Shown: positions 1 to 11,190, numbered from the stretch's first letter. The stretch is DNA of 64,000 nt from Parietichytrium sp. I65-24A (GCA_012862575.1 BLSF01000005.1:310001-374000); one strand, 5' to 3'. The notes: generated from the letters alone by a model not told the origin. A program made the numbers and translations.

Positions 1-636
1 GGGGAAGCGCACGTCGCGGAGGTGATCTCGAAGAATAAGGAAACCATCGATGCTGACGGCTATCTTCATTCTGGGGACAAGGCGTCTTGGTCGACGAAAA
101 ACATGTATCGTATCACTGGCAGGTACAAGGAGCTCATCATCGGAGCAGGCGGCGAAAACATTTCGCCGAGCGCGATGGAGGACAACATTAAAAAACTTGC
201 TCCTGGGATCTCCAATTTTGTTATGATTGGCAACAATCTTAAATTCAACGTAGCGCTGGTCACTCTTTCCGCAGAAGGAGCAACAGGGGAGCAACCTGGA
301 ACCGACATACTTTTGCCAGAAGTCCGTGGGCACGGATCTGAGGGAACAACGAAAATCTCCGAAGCTGCGAATGACCCCAAGTGGATCGAATATTTGCAAT
401 CCGCTCTGGCTGCAACAAACGCCGACGGCTCGGTTTGTCAGAGCAACGCCTGGAAAATTCAAAAGTTTACGATTCTCCCACATGACTTTAGCATTAGTGG
501 TGGCGAGCTCACGCCGACACTGAAGACCAAGCGTGCCGTTATCGACCAAAAGTATGCGCATGTTATCAAGGCCATGATGGCGACTTCAAGCGTGTACTTT
601 AATTGCCACGACCTTTTCGAGAAAGACGCGCACTAG
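1..636 (+). CDS. ACSBG: Bubblegum-type very-long-chain acyl-CoA synthetase, C-terminal part (gene cut by window start)
   Basis: The frame is open from base 1, so about 211 C-terminal residues are present and the true start lies outside the window. The family activates long and very long fatty acids to acyl-CoA with ATP, usually at ER or peroxisome membranes. Visible are the adenylate-forming signatures GYLHSGDKA and GRYKELIIGAGGENISPSAM, where the hinge/A8 region of ANL enzymes lies. Near the C-terminus are NAWKIQKFTIL and GGELTPTLKTKR, the latter carrying the lysine expected to contact the adenylate. The spacing and the FSISGGELTPTLK motif fit ACSBG rather than the ACSL or 4CL subfamilies. 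The coding part ends in TAG. A T-rich tract and an A run (about 671-712) follow and could form the 3' end. A DNA-level intron further upstream cannot be excluded. The family call is firm; chain-length preference is unknown. Confidence 0.92.
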   Translation, partial: GEAHVAEVISKNKETIDADGYLHSGDKASWSTKNMYRITGRYKELIIGAGGENISPSAMEDNIKKLAPGISNFVMIGNNLKFNVALVTLSAEGATGEQPGTDILLPEVRGHGSEGTTKISEAANDPKWIEYLQSALAATNADGSVCQSNAWKIQKFTILPHDFSISGGELTPTLKTKRAVIDQKYAHVIKAMMATSSVYFNCHDLFEKDAH

Positions 637-1154
637 CGCGATCAAGCAACCTGTAGACTGACCAAGTAGTGCTTCTTTTTTTTTCTTCTTTTTTATATAT
701 TATAAAAAAAAACTAATGCTCTTCTTTTTCCTCGCCTTGGCTCTCTGTTTCCTGAAAAACTCGTTGAAAATTCATCTATCGAGAGACTGACCTACGAGCC
801 CGTCAAACGAGCACAAGTGGCACGGCCGACATGCGCAAGCCCGTAGGCCAATTGTGGACGTTAGTGAAGACATCCATGTCGTGGGCATCTCCACCATCAA
901 TGCATTTAAGTGCAACCCCTTTTCGGCTCCTTGAATGTTGCCATCAATTGACGCCTTGATGTGGGCGCATGCAACCGTTTGTTTCACATAGGAGACTTGT
1001 GTCTCTGCAAAAGCTGAACTGACAGTGAATCTAGAAACTAGAAGTTTTTCCCGCTGTTCCAAAGCCTCCGAAAATCTTTAGTCCTCAGGCAGCTTCTGAT
1101 TCCAAACCTCTCTCTTGCTGTCTCTCTGTCTCCATCTCTCCTTCTCTCGCTTTC

Positions 1155-1205
1155 CGCGTTCATGTGCGTTCATCTGTGTTCATATGCGTTCATGTGCGTT
1201 CGTGC
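1155..1205. repeat. 10-bp minisatellite upstream of ATG6
   Basis: About five imperfect copies of a gcgttcatgt-like unit lie in tandem roughly 300 bp before the ATG6 start. Confidence 0.7.
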
Positions 1206-1371
1206 GCTTCTTCCTCGAACTCACAGCACAGATACTCCCAGTCAACTTGGGCCCTGAATCCTTCCTCCATCATCTCCACCACTAACAGCGCGTGAGTAAA
1301 ACGAGCCGAAGTAAATAAATATATAACCCTCAGATCCAACGTGAGATCCAACTTGAGATTGATCGATTGAA

Positions 1372-1471
1372 CACCAAATAACACCAAATAACACCAAAAA
1401 CAACAACAACAACTCCAAAAACAACAACAACGACAACAACAACAACAATAACAATAACAACAACAACAACA
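1372..1471 (+). repeat. CAA-repeat leader in front of ATG6
   Basis: About 100 bp made almost entirely of A and C, mainly CAA triplets with some AAT and ACC. It ends 20 bp before the ATG at 1491. It contains no ATG or stop-rich structure and would be an unstructured 5' leader if transcribed. Its position directly before the start codon suggests it is 5' UTR. Confidence 0.75.
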
Positions 1472-1490
1472 CACGCGCATACTCGCGATC

Positions 1491-2471
1491 ATGGACCGCG
1501 ACGCCGTGCTTCTGCGCGTGGCGCAGGGTTTCGCGGCTGGAACGCAGGCGCTGGACGCAGACGCCCTTGAGCGCGAGCTGGAGCGGCAAGTGACGCACGT
1601 GGAGCGTCGCGCGGAGATGGCGGGCAACTTCGCCGCGGCTCTGACGCGCGAGTCTGGGGGCGCGGACGCCGCGGTTGCAGACGGCGCAGGGCGGGAGCGT
1701 GACAGGCGCGAGGCTGAAGCACGGGAGAGTGAGCTGCGGGAAGAGGTGCGCGCGCTGGCGAAGAGGCGCGCCGAGCTGGAGGCGCAGCTGGAGGAGGTCG
1801 GCGCGGCAGAAGACCACCTGGCGCGGCTGGGGCAGGCGTACTGGCGGCAGGTGAATGCGGCGATGGAGAAGCGTAGCACGCTGGCGGAGAAGGTCGCGAG
1901 CGTGGAGAGTCGCACGGACCAGGCGGTTGGGTGCAGGAACGCGCTCAAGCAGACGAGCGTGCTGAACGACGCCTTCTGCATTTGGTATGATGGGCCGTTC
2001 GGGACCATAAGCGGGCTCCGCCTCGGCCGACTGCCGGAGGTGCAGGTCGAATGGTCGGAGATTAATGCTGCTTGGGGCCAGGTGGCGCTGCTGCTTTCCA
2101 CCTTGGCGCGGGAGGTTCACTTTTCGTTCAGCAAGTACCGGATCATTCCGCAGGGGTCAGTCAGCAAGATGGCCAAGGTGGGTTCCGAGCGCACAACGTA
2201 TGAGTTGTACTGCACCGGCGGATTCTTCAAGAGCTCTTTCAATAATGCTATGATTTGCATTCTTTACTGCGTTCAAGAGCTGGGTGACTACGCGGAGAAA
2301 AACGACAGGGTGATGCGTTTGCCGCATCCCATTGAAGGCGAGAAAATCGGCGGACTCACGATTAGAACTAGCGGTTCTGAGGCCAATTGGACCCTGGCCC
2401 TCAAGTATCTTTTGACGGATCTCAAGTGGCTCGTCGCATGGAGAGTCAAGCGGCAACAGCGGATGCCTTGA
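1491..2471 (+). CDS. ATG6: Beclin-1/ATG6-like autophagy protein, short form
   Basis: A 326-aa protein. Beclin/ATG6 is a subunit of the class III PI3-kinase (VPS34) complex that starts autophagosomes and acts in vacuolar sorting. Residues about 20-150 form an Ala/Glu/Arg-rich coiled coil. Residues about 160-326 match the BARA domain: WYDGPFGTISGLRLGRLP, VEWSEINAAWGQ, a YRIIPQGS stretch, YCTGG and a C-terminal LALKYLLTDLKWLVAWR. The ATG at 1491 follows the CAA leader and is the first in frame. Typical homologues are about 450-500 aa, so the flexible N-terminus with its BH3-like and CXXC segments is missing or reduced to a few residues. The N-terminal half is very GC-rich compared with the BARA half. 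No intron is needed. The family call is secure because the BARA signature runs to the end. Confidence 0.93.
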   Translation: MDRDAVLLRVAQGFAAGTQALDADALERELERQVTHVERRAEMAGNFAAALTRESGGADAAVADGAGRERDRREAEARESELREEVRALAKRRAELEAQLEEVGAAEDHLARLGQAYWRQVNAAMEKRSTLAEKVASVESRTDQAVGCRNALKQTSVLNDAFCIWYDGPFGTISGLRLGRLPEVQVEWSEINAAWGQVALLLSTLAREVHFSFSKYRIIPQGSVSKMAKVGSERTTYELYCTGGFFKSSFNNAMICILYCVQELGDYAEKNDRVMRLPHPIEGEKIGGLTIRTSGSEANWTLALKYLLTDLKWLVAWRVKRQQRMP

Positions 2472-5400
2472 TTTTCCTGTAAAGTCGCGCACGGCTCTAC
2501 GTCGCACTCCGCTTCCTTTGGGGCAAAAGCGCCGACAACGAGCCGACCTTTTTCTAGTCTTGTCTTTTCATTCTCCTTCAGTGGCCAACTGGCCAACTGC
2601 CAAAAGAAAACCTTTGCCCTGCTCCTTGAGTTCGAAACTGTACCATGTTAATCAAAACCGTGTAAAGTCCTAATGCCTGTTCTTCTTTTCTCTTTCACGA
2701 AATCTCCACCAGAGCTTGTTCATACCTCTCTCTTATTTCACCGTGGATTCAAACGCTATCTCATTTCTCGGTTCTATGCTGGAGATCTTGTATCCCGGAC
2801 CATCTCGAAGTGAAGAGATCTCTGTTCACAATAACAATATCGGTACCATCGTGGCCTCTACAAGATTCTACAAGGACGTTGTTAAGGGGCTTTTAAAGCC
2901 AAAATACTCTTGTTCTGACACGTGAGATCAGTGAGAACTGGACAAGATCACGCCAAGTTGAATAATTTTCGCTCTTCCAGGATGGGCGCGTGAAGGCACA
3001 GGTCAAGATCATGGAAATAGTGGCGCCGAGTAATCTGCTGACTTGTTGGACAATAAAAAAGCAGGCGCCAGTTTTGTCATCCACGTGTCGCCAAAGTCAG
3101 GTTGGGTTAACGGGCTCGACAGCATAACACGTTTACAATAGCTGTGCACACCGGTACAAGATAGTAACAATTCACCTGTGCAATTTGTGGCTCGTGCACG
3201 AATTGGACTGGCCGTGACTCTGCACGACAACGCCAGGTAACTGCGGCTATTGCTGCTATGGCAACGGGATGGACGCTGGCTGGATCGAGATTCCCCTGAC
3301 ACCGCTGACCGGGTCAAACTCAATGAACATTGTAGATCAATGTTCGAAACAATGAAAACAATGGAAACAGTCAGTCCTGTCGACTGTCGCACTTGCTCGG
3401 AATTGGGTGCTGCGCGGACATTCAACCACAAAGTTATTTTGGTTTCATGGCAACATTTCCACAGCGCTGCTGTAAAGCGCATGTTGATGTATTGACGAAG
3501 AGTGCTAGTGCAGTACACAAGACCAAAGATGAGTAAATTGACTGCGAATGCAATTTTTAGTATCTTACGGGACAGAGTAAGCTCTTTTTCGTTTCCAAGT
3601 TCATGTGAAGGTATTCTACAACTCGAGAATCGAGAACGAGCAAAGCGAAGAGCGAGGAAAAGTCGCGCCTGCCCACCTCTCTCGTTCTTATTATTTCTTG
3701 TTCTCGCCTTACGCAGTACATTGACCACTACCACACGGACACGGGATTTTTCAAGAAGCTACTCTACCGGTTTCTCTAAGCATCCTCCTCAACCCCACCC
3801 ACATTCAATGCCGTCCCTTCTTATGCGTTTTGGTTATGCGTCCATAGAATTCCTTCCAATTGACACTTGAGGACTATTGAACACTATCCGTGTCTTAGTA
3901 TCCACTTCTTCTCCCCTGCACACCTTCGCCACTGTGCACACCTTGGCTCCTAGAGGCTGTTAGAAAAGCTCTATCATAAGACCAGCGGTTTTTCCTAAGT
4001 GAGAAGAAGAGTCGAGCTCGCTCCCAAAAAGTCTTCAGCACGAGCATTGTTTGCAAAATCAAATTGATTGATGGACCGTCTTTTTTTGGACACGAAACGC
4101 AACAATGGGAGGCAGAAATACAGTAATTGAAATTGTAGAGGGTACCGACAGTACTAGTACAGTGCAGTGCAGTGCAGTGAAGGACAAGGGACAAGGGACG
4201 TGAAGACGAGCAAGAAATGAACAAGTATTTGTGAGTTGCGTGCACAAGTCGAACCAAAAAAGGCAGGCATTCTGTGCCATGTCAACACATGACAAGTGGA
4301 TTCGTGATTCATTACAACAACTTCATCCCAGACAACTAGCTTTCATTCATTCTTTCTTTCTTTCACACTTTTGGTGTTGTGTCTCAAATCAAGTTTGATC
4401 TTGATCGAAAATCCAATCTCGAATGCAATCAATCAAATAAACAGACAAACAAACAAATAAACAAACGACAAAGAACGGCAAGGAAGTCAGAGTTGCACCT
4501 GTTCACAGCTGAGATAGTCTATTTTGTTTGCTTTTCAATCAAAAATAGAAATCAAGACAAAAACAAAAACAAAAAATAGTCGGTCACAAGTATCACTCAC
4601 TTGGTCTTGTGCCAGCGTTTGAAAGACAGACACACGGCCCTTTCGAAACCTAGTGCCCGGCTAAATAATTGCCTAGCATGCGATGCCACGTAGTTGGGGT
4701 GGCACGAGACGCAGCGTAGTGGAGGTTAAAATGCTCTACCCCTTCCTCTTCCCTTTTTCGCCAGAGCAGCAGCACTCGTGCCTTCTTCTCTGCTCCAGGT
4801 GACGGTTATCAGCCGCTAACGCAAACCAGTAGTGCCGTTTCCGCACGCATCGTTTCCTGCAATCCCCTCTCAGCCACGCGCTACCCCCCCGCCAGCGCAA
4901 ACGCTAATGAGCCGCTACCTTGGAAACCTGCCTATTCGTTTATCCTAACATCGTCATATCCCTCGCCCCCTTACAGCTGCCTATGCCTGAACTATGGAAT
5001 GGCTTAAGGTTGTGTAGTAGGGCTGCTGGGACCTGATATATTGGACCACATTTTTCGGCCCACATAAGGAACATTATGAAAAAACAAAAACATGTGTTTT
5101 CCGATCAATCAAGATGACAGTGAAAATATTAAAAATAGAAAAGAATGAAGATTGCAAGGAATGGAAAGAAGCTAGGAATTCTGCACACCAATCAGCTCAC
5201 ACTCTAAGGCCCGGCGCTTGGCACTCTTGGCACACGCTTATCGCCGACCAAAATTGACTTGCTCCTTCGCCCTCAATCCACGCCTCCAAAACTAAGGGCC
5301 CAAGTACAGCGGCCCATTTCCCGACCGCTACACCGCTACGCACTCTCACATCTAGCGCTAGCACTCCCTCTCCCCTCCCTCACACAACCCACACAAGCCT

Positions 5401-5732
5401 CGCCGCACTACTACGCCGGCCAATACGCGACACCCTCGCGGGTGCTAGTACTGTACGCTCTCTCAGCGTTTCCGGTGGGCGGCCCTACTGCAGGGACTCA
5501 TAGGGATCACATGAGAGAGAGAAAAAGGGAGAGAGAGCGCAGTGGACAATAATGACAATGGACAGTGTGTTGCAGAGCCTCTTCTCGTTCTGTGTTGAGT
5601 GTTGAGTGTTGAGTGTTGAGCGGCACGTCAGTTGGTTCCGTGGGTGGTCGCAGACACGAGAGATCACGAGAGCACGAGAGCAGCGTAGTGCGTAGTGCGG
5701 TCGGGAGAGAGGGTGAAAAGAAGAAGAAGAAG
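2472..5732. other. Long intergenic region, no gene recognised
   Basis: About 3.3 kb without a protein that looks real; open frames are short, lack domain signatures and start mostly with non-ATG codons. It contains a gtac-rich spot near 4141-4165 (tagtactagtac-like), a TTTC run near 4350, A-rich sequence at 4430-4575, and a 7-bp tandem repeat (gttgagt) near 5596-5621 close to the next gene. No tRNA or snRNA pattern was seen. Confidence 0.5.
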
Positions 5733-5951
5733 ATGCACACGCTGCGCAAGTCGGCGACGCTGGGCCAGGGACTGCCCCACTCGGAAGCGGCCAAGGTGAT
5801 GATGGCGCAGCAGAGCCTGCCGCCCACGATGGCCACGCTGAGCTGCGGGATCGACAAGTTCATCAAGCTGTGCTCGCTGGAATGGGCCATCGGCAACCTG
5901 GACTCGCTGCGGGAGACCGCCCAGAAGAGCGAGGAGGAGAAGCTCAGGTAG
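5733..5951 (+). CDS. Small conserved-looking protein of 72 aa, function unknown
   Basis: The frame runs from ATG 5733 to TAG 5951. From 5733 on, codons are strongly G/C-ending and regular, unlike the repetitive AG-rich DNA just before it, which supports this start over the longer open frame beginning near 5613. The product has a basic N-terminus (MHTLRKSATLGQG), a middle rich in small residues and Cys (ATLSCGIDKFIKLCS), a likely amphipathic helix (LEWAIGNLDSLRET) and a charged end (AQKSEEEKLR). No transmembrane segment or known family was recognised. It could be a complete micro-protein or the first exon of a longer gene: the sequence at the stop (ctcaggtagcc) resembles a weak splice donor. 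No downstream exon with matching frame was found. Confidence 0.55.
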   Translation: MHTLRKSATLGQGLPHSEAAKVMMAQQSLPPTMATLSCGIDKFIKLCSLEWAIGNLDSLRETAQKSEEEKLR

Positions 5952-6682
5952 CCAGGGAGACCCCGAGTTAGGACGAGTATGTGTAACCTTGCCATGCCAG
6001 GCGCGCACACGAAGACGCGCCGGGCAAACGCTGTACGTACCAAATTAGTGACGCTGTGGACGGGCCCTGTGCGACAGTGGCCTCCCATTTGCCTTGTCTC
6101 AATCTGTTGTTTCATTATGATCCTTTTTCCTGTTAGTGGTGTAGCTGTATATCGCTCTCGACGGCCGTGAGCTTGCTGGCGGTGTATATTAAAAAAAGGA
6201 AAAAGAGATCCCTTCTTTTCAACCCACCTTTTTCTGAATTCTGAACTTCGGATGCCAAGTTTCTCGTTTCTGCTCGAAAGCCAACAACGTCCTATCGATG
6301 TTGCTTCGCGCGTCAGTTTCCACAGTTTACTCGGCCAAGCCAAATGGTCTAGCTCCAAGAAATAGCGGGATATCCCATGCACAAACAGAAACGAAACAAT
6401 TCATGAAGTTGAATATCATCATCATCATCATCATCTGTTATAAAATTTAAGAGGTCGGTCCTGGCAGGATAATAGTTCAGAACTTCTTCCAGCCTCTGCT
6501 TTCGGAAGGAAGAAGTGGTGGCGAAAAACGTTTGGTATCACGGCCCCTTTCTTTGGAAAATATCCACGATCATGGTGGAGAAAGTGCCGAAGAGAGGTTG
6601 CAAGATCCACGATTAATTGCGGGAAAACTCGAATACTTTTCCCGCAACGGTGTCAAGTCATAGAGAAAAAAGGAGCTCTCTC
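5952..6682. other. Convergent intergenic region with an ATC microsatellite
   Basis: It contains an A run near 6190-6205, one exact copy of TTCTGAATTCTG at 6232-6243, and an (ATC)7 repeat at 6415-6435. It would hold the 3' UTRs of the flanking convergent genes. No gene was seen. Confidence 0.6.
6415..6435. repeat. (ATC)n microsatellite
   Basis: Seven perfect ATC triplets outside any coding frame. Confidence 0.9.
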
Positions 6683-8311
6683 TCAAGCCGAAGTTGGGCT
6701 GTGAGCTACGTCAACTTTCCGCAATAGCGAGCGGCAAAGTTTGGTGAAGTTGCTTCTGGAAATGTGGTAGTCTTGGACGACCAATGTGGCTTCCTTGTGT
6801 TGCACGCCTTGCACATGGTCAACAATTCCGACATTGTCCACTCCGCAGCGCTTTAGCAGCTCTGCTGTTCGAATCATCATTGCAGACCATATACATGACT
6901 TGGCGGGGGCGTGGGCGAGGCTGAGACGATACTCCTGCAAAACAATCTTGCAAGCTTCGTGAAGAAGAAAAACTCTGGCGTCAGCACCCTGCTTGTCTTG
7001 GTGCTGCTGCTGACAACGTGTCATCTGCTGCATCATTTTATGAGTTGCTTCCGACTCGAATAAGAATTTGTAATCGTCACAAAACAGGACAGCATTCCTG
7101 TGCTTGGGTTTCTCCCGAAGTTGAGACACCTGCAGCAATTGCCGCTCGTCTGTCTCAAGCTTATTGACATGATACTGCTCCAAGGAATCCAAAAACCAAT
7201 ACGCATCCTTCACGGAAATATCTTGCTTCTTTTTCCCGCCCGTGGTTGTGTCTGCGATCGCGCGGCTGGCTGTTAGCGCAAGCTCTTCACTGGAAGACGA
7301 CGTCGAGCTCGCCGGGTCCAAAAATGGAGCAGACGCCCCATGGCGGGGGTCGAAGTTGGCTACTGCGCCAGCCAAGGACGTGCGACCAGAAACTGGTCCC
7401 CATTTGACATTATGCGCTTCGTTGCTGTGGTCTTCTTCAAGATCGTGGGGTTTTGCTCGTAGCGGAGGACTACTGCTGCGGCGTGGAGAACGCGGCGACC
7501 TTTGGTGCGACCTCTGGGCAAATGCCGAGGAATCGTCCGTCATTGGAAATCTGCCGTCGTGCGCTGCGTGCATGTCATCCAATCGAATAAGTTGCCCATC
7601 TGGCGAGCGAATCATGTGCGAAGTGGTGGCTCGGCGCCTGCTCTTTCCTCCACTGGATCGCAAAGGAGACACGCGGGGGTCAGAGGAGTGAATTGATCCA
7701 TGGCTTATGTACAACGAATTGCCTGACTCCTCGGCCGACGCGCTAACACCGCCAGTGCCAACCCCGGCCAGCTCCATGTCCTCGTGCTGCTGATGGTTTG
7801 CTTGTATCGTGAAAGGAACTCTTGTGTGGCTTGAAGAAGGCCCAGAAGCTGGAGAGAGCTGAGAATGCAAGGGGTACAACATGAAAGACTCCTGGTAGTC
7901 CTCCTCATCCATGCCCCTGTGCGCAGGGGTTGATCGATTGGAGCCAAGAATGCGCTCATGTTCGGCGGAGTCTGAGCTGTCTAACTGGTACATATTCAAA
8001 CCTGGAGGTCTGCGCTGTCCAAACATATGTTCTACTTTCACAGACATGTTGGAGATCTCGGAGTTCGTGCCTCGATCTTGCTCCTGCCAAGCCCACGGCT
8101 GCCGTCGCTGATGATGTTGTTGATAGTGCGGATGATGGTGTTGTTGATGTTGATGGTGTTTGTTTTCAAAGGTCTGGTGCGGAGAGGGCTCTCGCTGATC
8201 AGTTGACCCCGGTTTCGGCTCTTCCGAAGGCGACTTTCCCGATGTGCCAGTGGTCCAGTCGAGATTCTGATCTTTGGACGTTCTCTCAGGACCACGCGGA
8301 TCTGGTTGCAT
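6683..8311 (-). CDS. Orphan protein: low-complexity N-terminus and a compact C-terminal region
   Basis: A 542-aa protein read from ATG at 8311. The frame continues to a GTG and then a stop at 8336-8338, so 8311 is the first ATG. The first 350 residues or so are disordered: Pro/Ser-rich, a His/Gln tract (HHQHQQHHHPHYQQHHQ) and Arg-Ser motifs such as RSPRSPRRSSSPP. The last 170 residues look folded, with even hydrophobic spacing: KDAYWFLDSLEQYHVNKL, NAVLFCDDYKFLFE, a Gln-rich helix, EACKIVLQEYRLSLAHA, CIWSAMMIRTAELLKRCG and VVQDYHISRSNFTKLCRSLL. No family was recognised. The architecture resembles regulatory or RNA/chromatin-associated proteins in general, but no function is claimed. The frame is single-exon. 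Confidence 0.75.
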   Translation of the reverse strand: MQPDPRGPERTSKDQNLDWTTGTSGKSPSEEPKPGSTDQREPSPHQTFENKHHQHQQHHHPHYQQHHQRRQPWAWQEQDRGTNSEISNMSVKVEHMFGQRRPPGLNMYQLDSSDSAEHERILGSNRSTPAHRGMDEEDYQESFMLYPLHSQLSPASGPSSSHTRVPFTIQANHQQHEDMELAGVGTGGVSASAEESGNSLYISHGSIHSSDPRVSPLRSSGGKSRRRATTSHMIRSPDGQLIRLDDMHAAHDGRFPMTDDSSAFAQRSHQRSPRSPRRSSSPPLRAKPHDLEEDHSNEAHNVKWGPVSGRTSLAGAVANFDPRHGASAPFLDPASSTSSSSEELALTASRAIADTTTGGKKKQDISVKDAYWFLDSLEQYHVNKLETDERQLLQVSQLREKPKHRNAVLFCDDYKFLFESEATHKMMQQMTRCQQQHQDKQGADARVFLLHEACKIVLQEYRLSLAHAPAKSCIWSAMMIRTAELLKRCGVDNVGIVDHVQGVQHKEATLVVQDYHISRSNFTKLCRSLLRKVDVAHSPTSA

Positions 8312-11189
8312 TATAGTTACCCTTGCGCTCACGTCTCATGGAATTGGCATCCACTTTCCTCCTTTTTCCTCCTGCGCCACGGGTACTATCTTCAATCAGA
8401 TGGAGTGACCAACCTGCCCTAACTGCTCACACGCTCCTCGCTGCGTCTGTTTGCCTGACGCCCGCTCGTTCCGAATCGCCTGAATTGACCTCGGTCGCTT
8501 GAGTATTGCTGCTCGAAATGGGTTGTTGGGCACCCAAACAACAGCAAATGCGCTCACTATTGGTTGATTGATCGAACGACTAATGGACTAGAAAAGCTCT
8601 CCGCCCTGCTTGCTATGCGAAACTTCCCGCCTATTCCTATCCTCGCCTACCTACCTACCTAACTATCTACCCACACAGCGCACACTGCTTCTTACCCGAA
8701 TCGGCGGTAGTGCTCCTCTAGCGTACCTACCAGCAGGATAGGAAAAGAGGCGTTCCGCAATCCGAGTACGGCGGCGTAAAAGAAACAATAAGAGAACGGC
8801 ACACTGCTCCGATCGCCTAGTCGGGGAGTTATGGTCGCTGATATAGCCACCTCCAGGTGCTCCTTATCTACCTGGTACCGCTTTACTGCGGGACCGCTGT
8901 GAGTCGCTGCGACTTTGCTGTAGGAAAGAGAGACAGACAGACGAGCTGGGCGCACACCTATCTATTGTTGTGGCTATGAAAGTGCTAGGGCGTTCGCAGC
9001 GAAAGCGAGGGTCTCAGATTTTGTCCGGTGCTAGGCAAAGTCGTTATCCGAGGACAGTTTTTGCGCCGCTTTGCCGGGAATGGAGATGGGCAATTGCTTC
9101 AGGCAACGCGTCGCCCTGTTGCTTCTTTTTTGCGCGCCTTGACAATCGATAATCAGGTCTGTGCGTAGCCTTCTGTTCTTCCTCCGAATCGCACACCCGA
9201 AAAGTAGCGTAGACGGGCAAGCGGGAAGCTCTGGCGATCGCAAAGCAAGGCGAAAAAAAGAGTAAAAGAGCGAGATGGAAGGGGCTCAGGGAGGGAACGA
9301 GGGAGATCTACTAAGAGAGTTCCAGCGAAATCGCTAGGCTCGCACTTTACCGTCCAAATGACTTACTTGGGCAAGCAAATGCGAGCGTGGGTATTCAATG
9401 AAAAGCTCGCCACAACCTCCCGCGATCGATTGTATTGGTTGGTGTGTATGTTTGCCTGTTGCAAAGGCTGTATACGCAACTGCAAGCAAAGACTTATTCG
9501 TACTCCCACGTTGAGCAGCAGAAAAGTCGATCCAGAAATGCAAGTTGGATGCCGGAACCGTAAACCTATGAGCGACCAGAGATGAAAAATGTAAAAAGCG
9601 TCTGCAGCAATACGCCTTCTACCGAGCCGAGTGGCAAAAGACACGCAAAAGACACCAGAGAGCGCGGAACACTAGATTCGCGGATGGAGAAAGTAGACCG
9701 AAAAGAATGTACCAAATCACTCGCCGTTTGAGGATGAAAACCGAACTGAATCCTCTTCTGGGCGAATGTACTATACCGCACGACACGACAATGGAGACGC
9801 TGCGTGAGAAAGAATGAAAAGAAGCGCAACAAAGGAACAAATTGAACCACCTTTGGCAAAGCTGGCAAAAAGCCGGGCGCGTTGACCTCCTGCTCGAACC
9901 TACACCTTAGTCCACAACAGCGACAAAACTTGATCTGACCAACCCGTGCTCTGCGTGGTCCACCTGCTCAACTGCTCCTGGCTCTTTGTCGAGATGCCAC
10001 CGCTTGCCAGCACCTTTTCTTCGCAGCAAGCCCCGAGAACCCGAGGACCTTTGCAACGACGTGCACGTGCCTGTGTTCTCCGTGCCCTGTAAAGAGGCAA
10101 GTTGTTGGACTGTTGATGCAATGCCGTCTGAGACACCTCAACAAAGAGATGGTGATTTGAGTGAGGGTTTTTGCACGTACGCGGATGCGGCCAGCTCGAT
10201 CTTGGGGCACCAAGTGACCCGACAAATGGCCCGAGAAGGCGGCAAATAGCAATCCGGGATTGATGGGGTAGGTAGACTGGCTCGACAAGGAAAGACAAAC
10301 TTGGAAACTGTCACTGCAATCGAAAAGCGGGGTTGTCACGTTGTGTTCAGTGAAACAGGGCCAAAATCCTTTTGTCTGAAAGAGTGTCGTCACGACGGAG
10401 ACTTGGCTTTCGCACCGGCTCAATTCCACACAACACGCAGCTCAGTTGCAGCTACCCACACTTTTCGCAGGTTGAGATTGCTCGTCAAATTGGAGTGGTA
10501 TGGGATGTGTGCAAGAAAAGAAACGTCGAATCAAGCTTGTATAAAGCTGTCTTCCATCCTATACAGTCTGACGTGTGGGGCACGAGTGGATAAAGACACA
10601 CGCAAACACGGTGCCCGAGTTCTCGCCCAGCCGCCAACACAAGGAAATGAGAGTTCGATACACGTTCCAGTTGAGGGCGATTGCGATAAAAGTGTCCTGA
10701 TCTCACCGGCTTGGAGCGCGCGTCCAAGTCAGATCGTTGGGAATATATACCAGGCCTCAGCACTCCGACTGGAGGCTCATACAGTGTCGTCACCTCTTCT
10801 TTCACACTCGCCTTGCCTGCTGTTTTGGTCAGGACTGCACGAGGCACTGGCCAACTGGCTCGGACTGGAGAGAGGCGCGGCGTGTCAACTGGCACACCCG
10901 GCAGGCAACCTCGGCAAATGGTCTGGCGACTAACTGCGCAGACCTTGCCTTTGCCCTCGCTTTTACGGCTCCACAGCCAGCTGGACTTTGGGCAGGCAAC
11001 TTAGCTGTGGCGAACTGTGTGGTGATAAACGCCACGGGAAAGGTTTTGATGGAACTTCTTCAGCGGATCGACTCGGGCCACTTCAATATCAGTACCGATA
11101 GACCCGGTACAGGTACTGTCGGAGTATCAGCCTCGCTTCTTTCTTTCCCTTTGTGATGGCTCAGCTTTTGTCTCGCCTTTATGCCTTTG

Positions 11190-11190
<1 letters not shown>

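Larger units (their letters stand above)
637..1490. other. Intergenic region between ACSBG and ATG6
   Basis: The region holds the probable 3' UTR of the synthetase (T-rich then A-rich at 671-712), a CT-rich stretch near 1105-1160, a short tandem repeat at 1155-1205 and the CAA-rich leader of the next gene. No convincing gene was seen: the minus-strand open frames opposite ATG6 are low-complexity shadows of its GC-rich coding sequence. Confidence 0.6.

Noticed and set aside
1190-2120. Minus-strand open frames of about 300 aa opposite ATG6
   Set aside because: Arg/Ser/Ala/Cys-rich translation of the complement of a GC-rich gene plus CAA repeats; the plus strand encodes a clear Beclin.
9358-9400. 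ATGACTTACTTGG resembling the 5' end of U1 snRNA
   Set aside because: Similarity ends after the splice-site-pairing bases; no Sm site or stem structure follows.
10301-10933. 210-codon plus-strand open frame in the gene desert
   Set aside because: Starts with TTG, has no domain, mixed codon use and overlapping open frames of similar quality on both strands.
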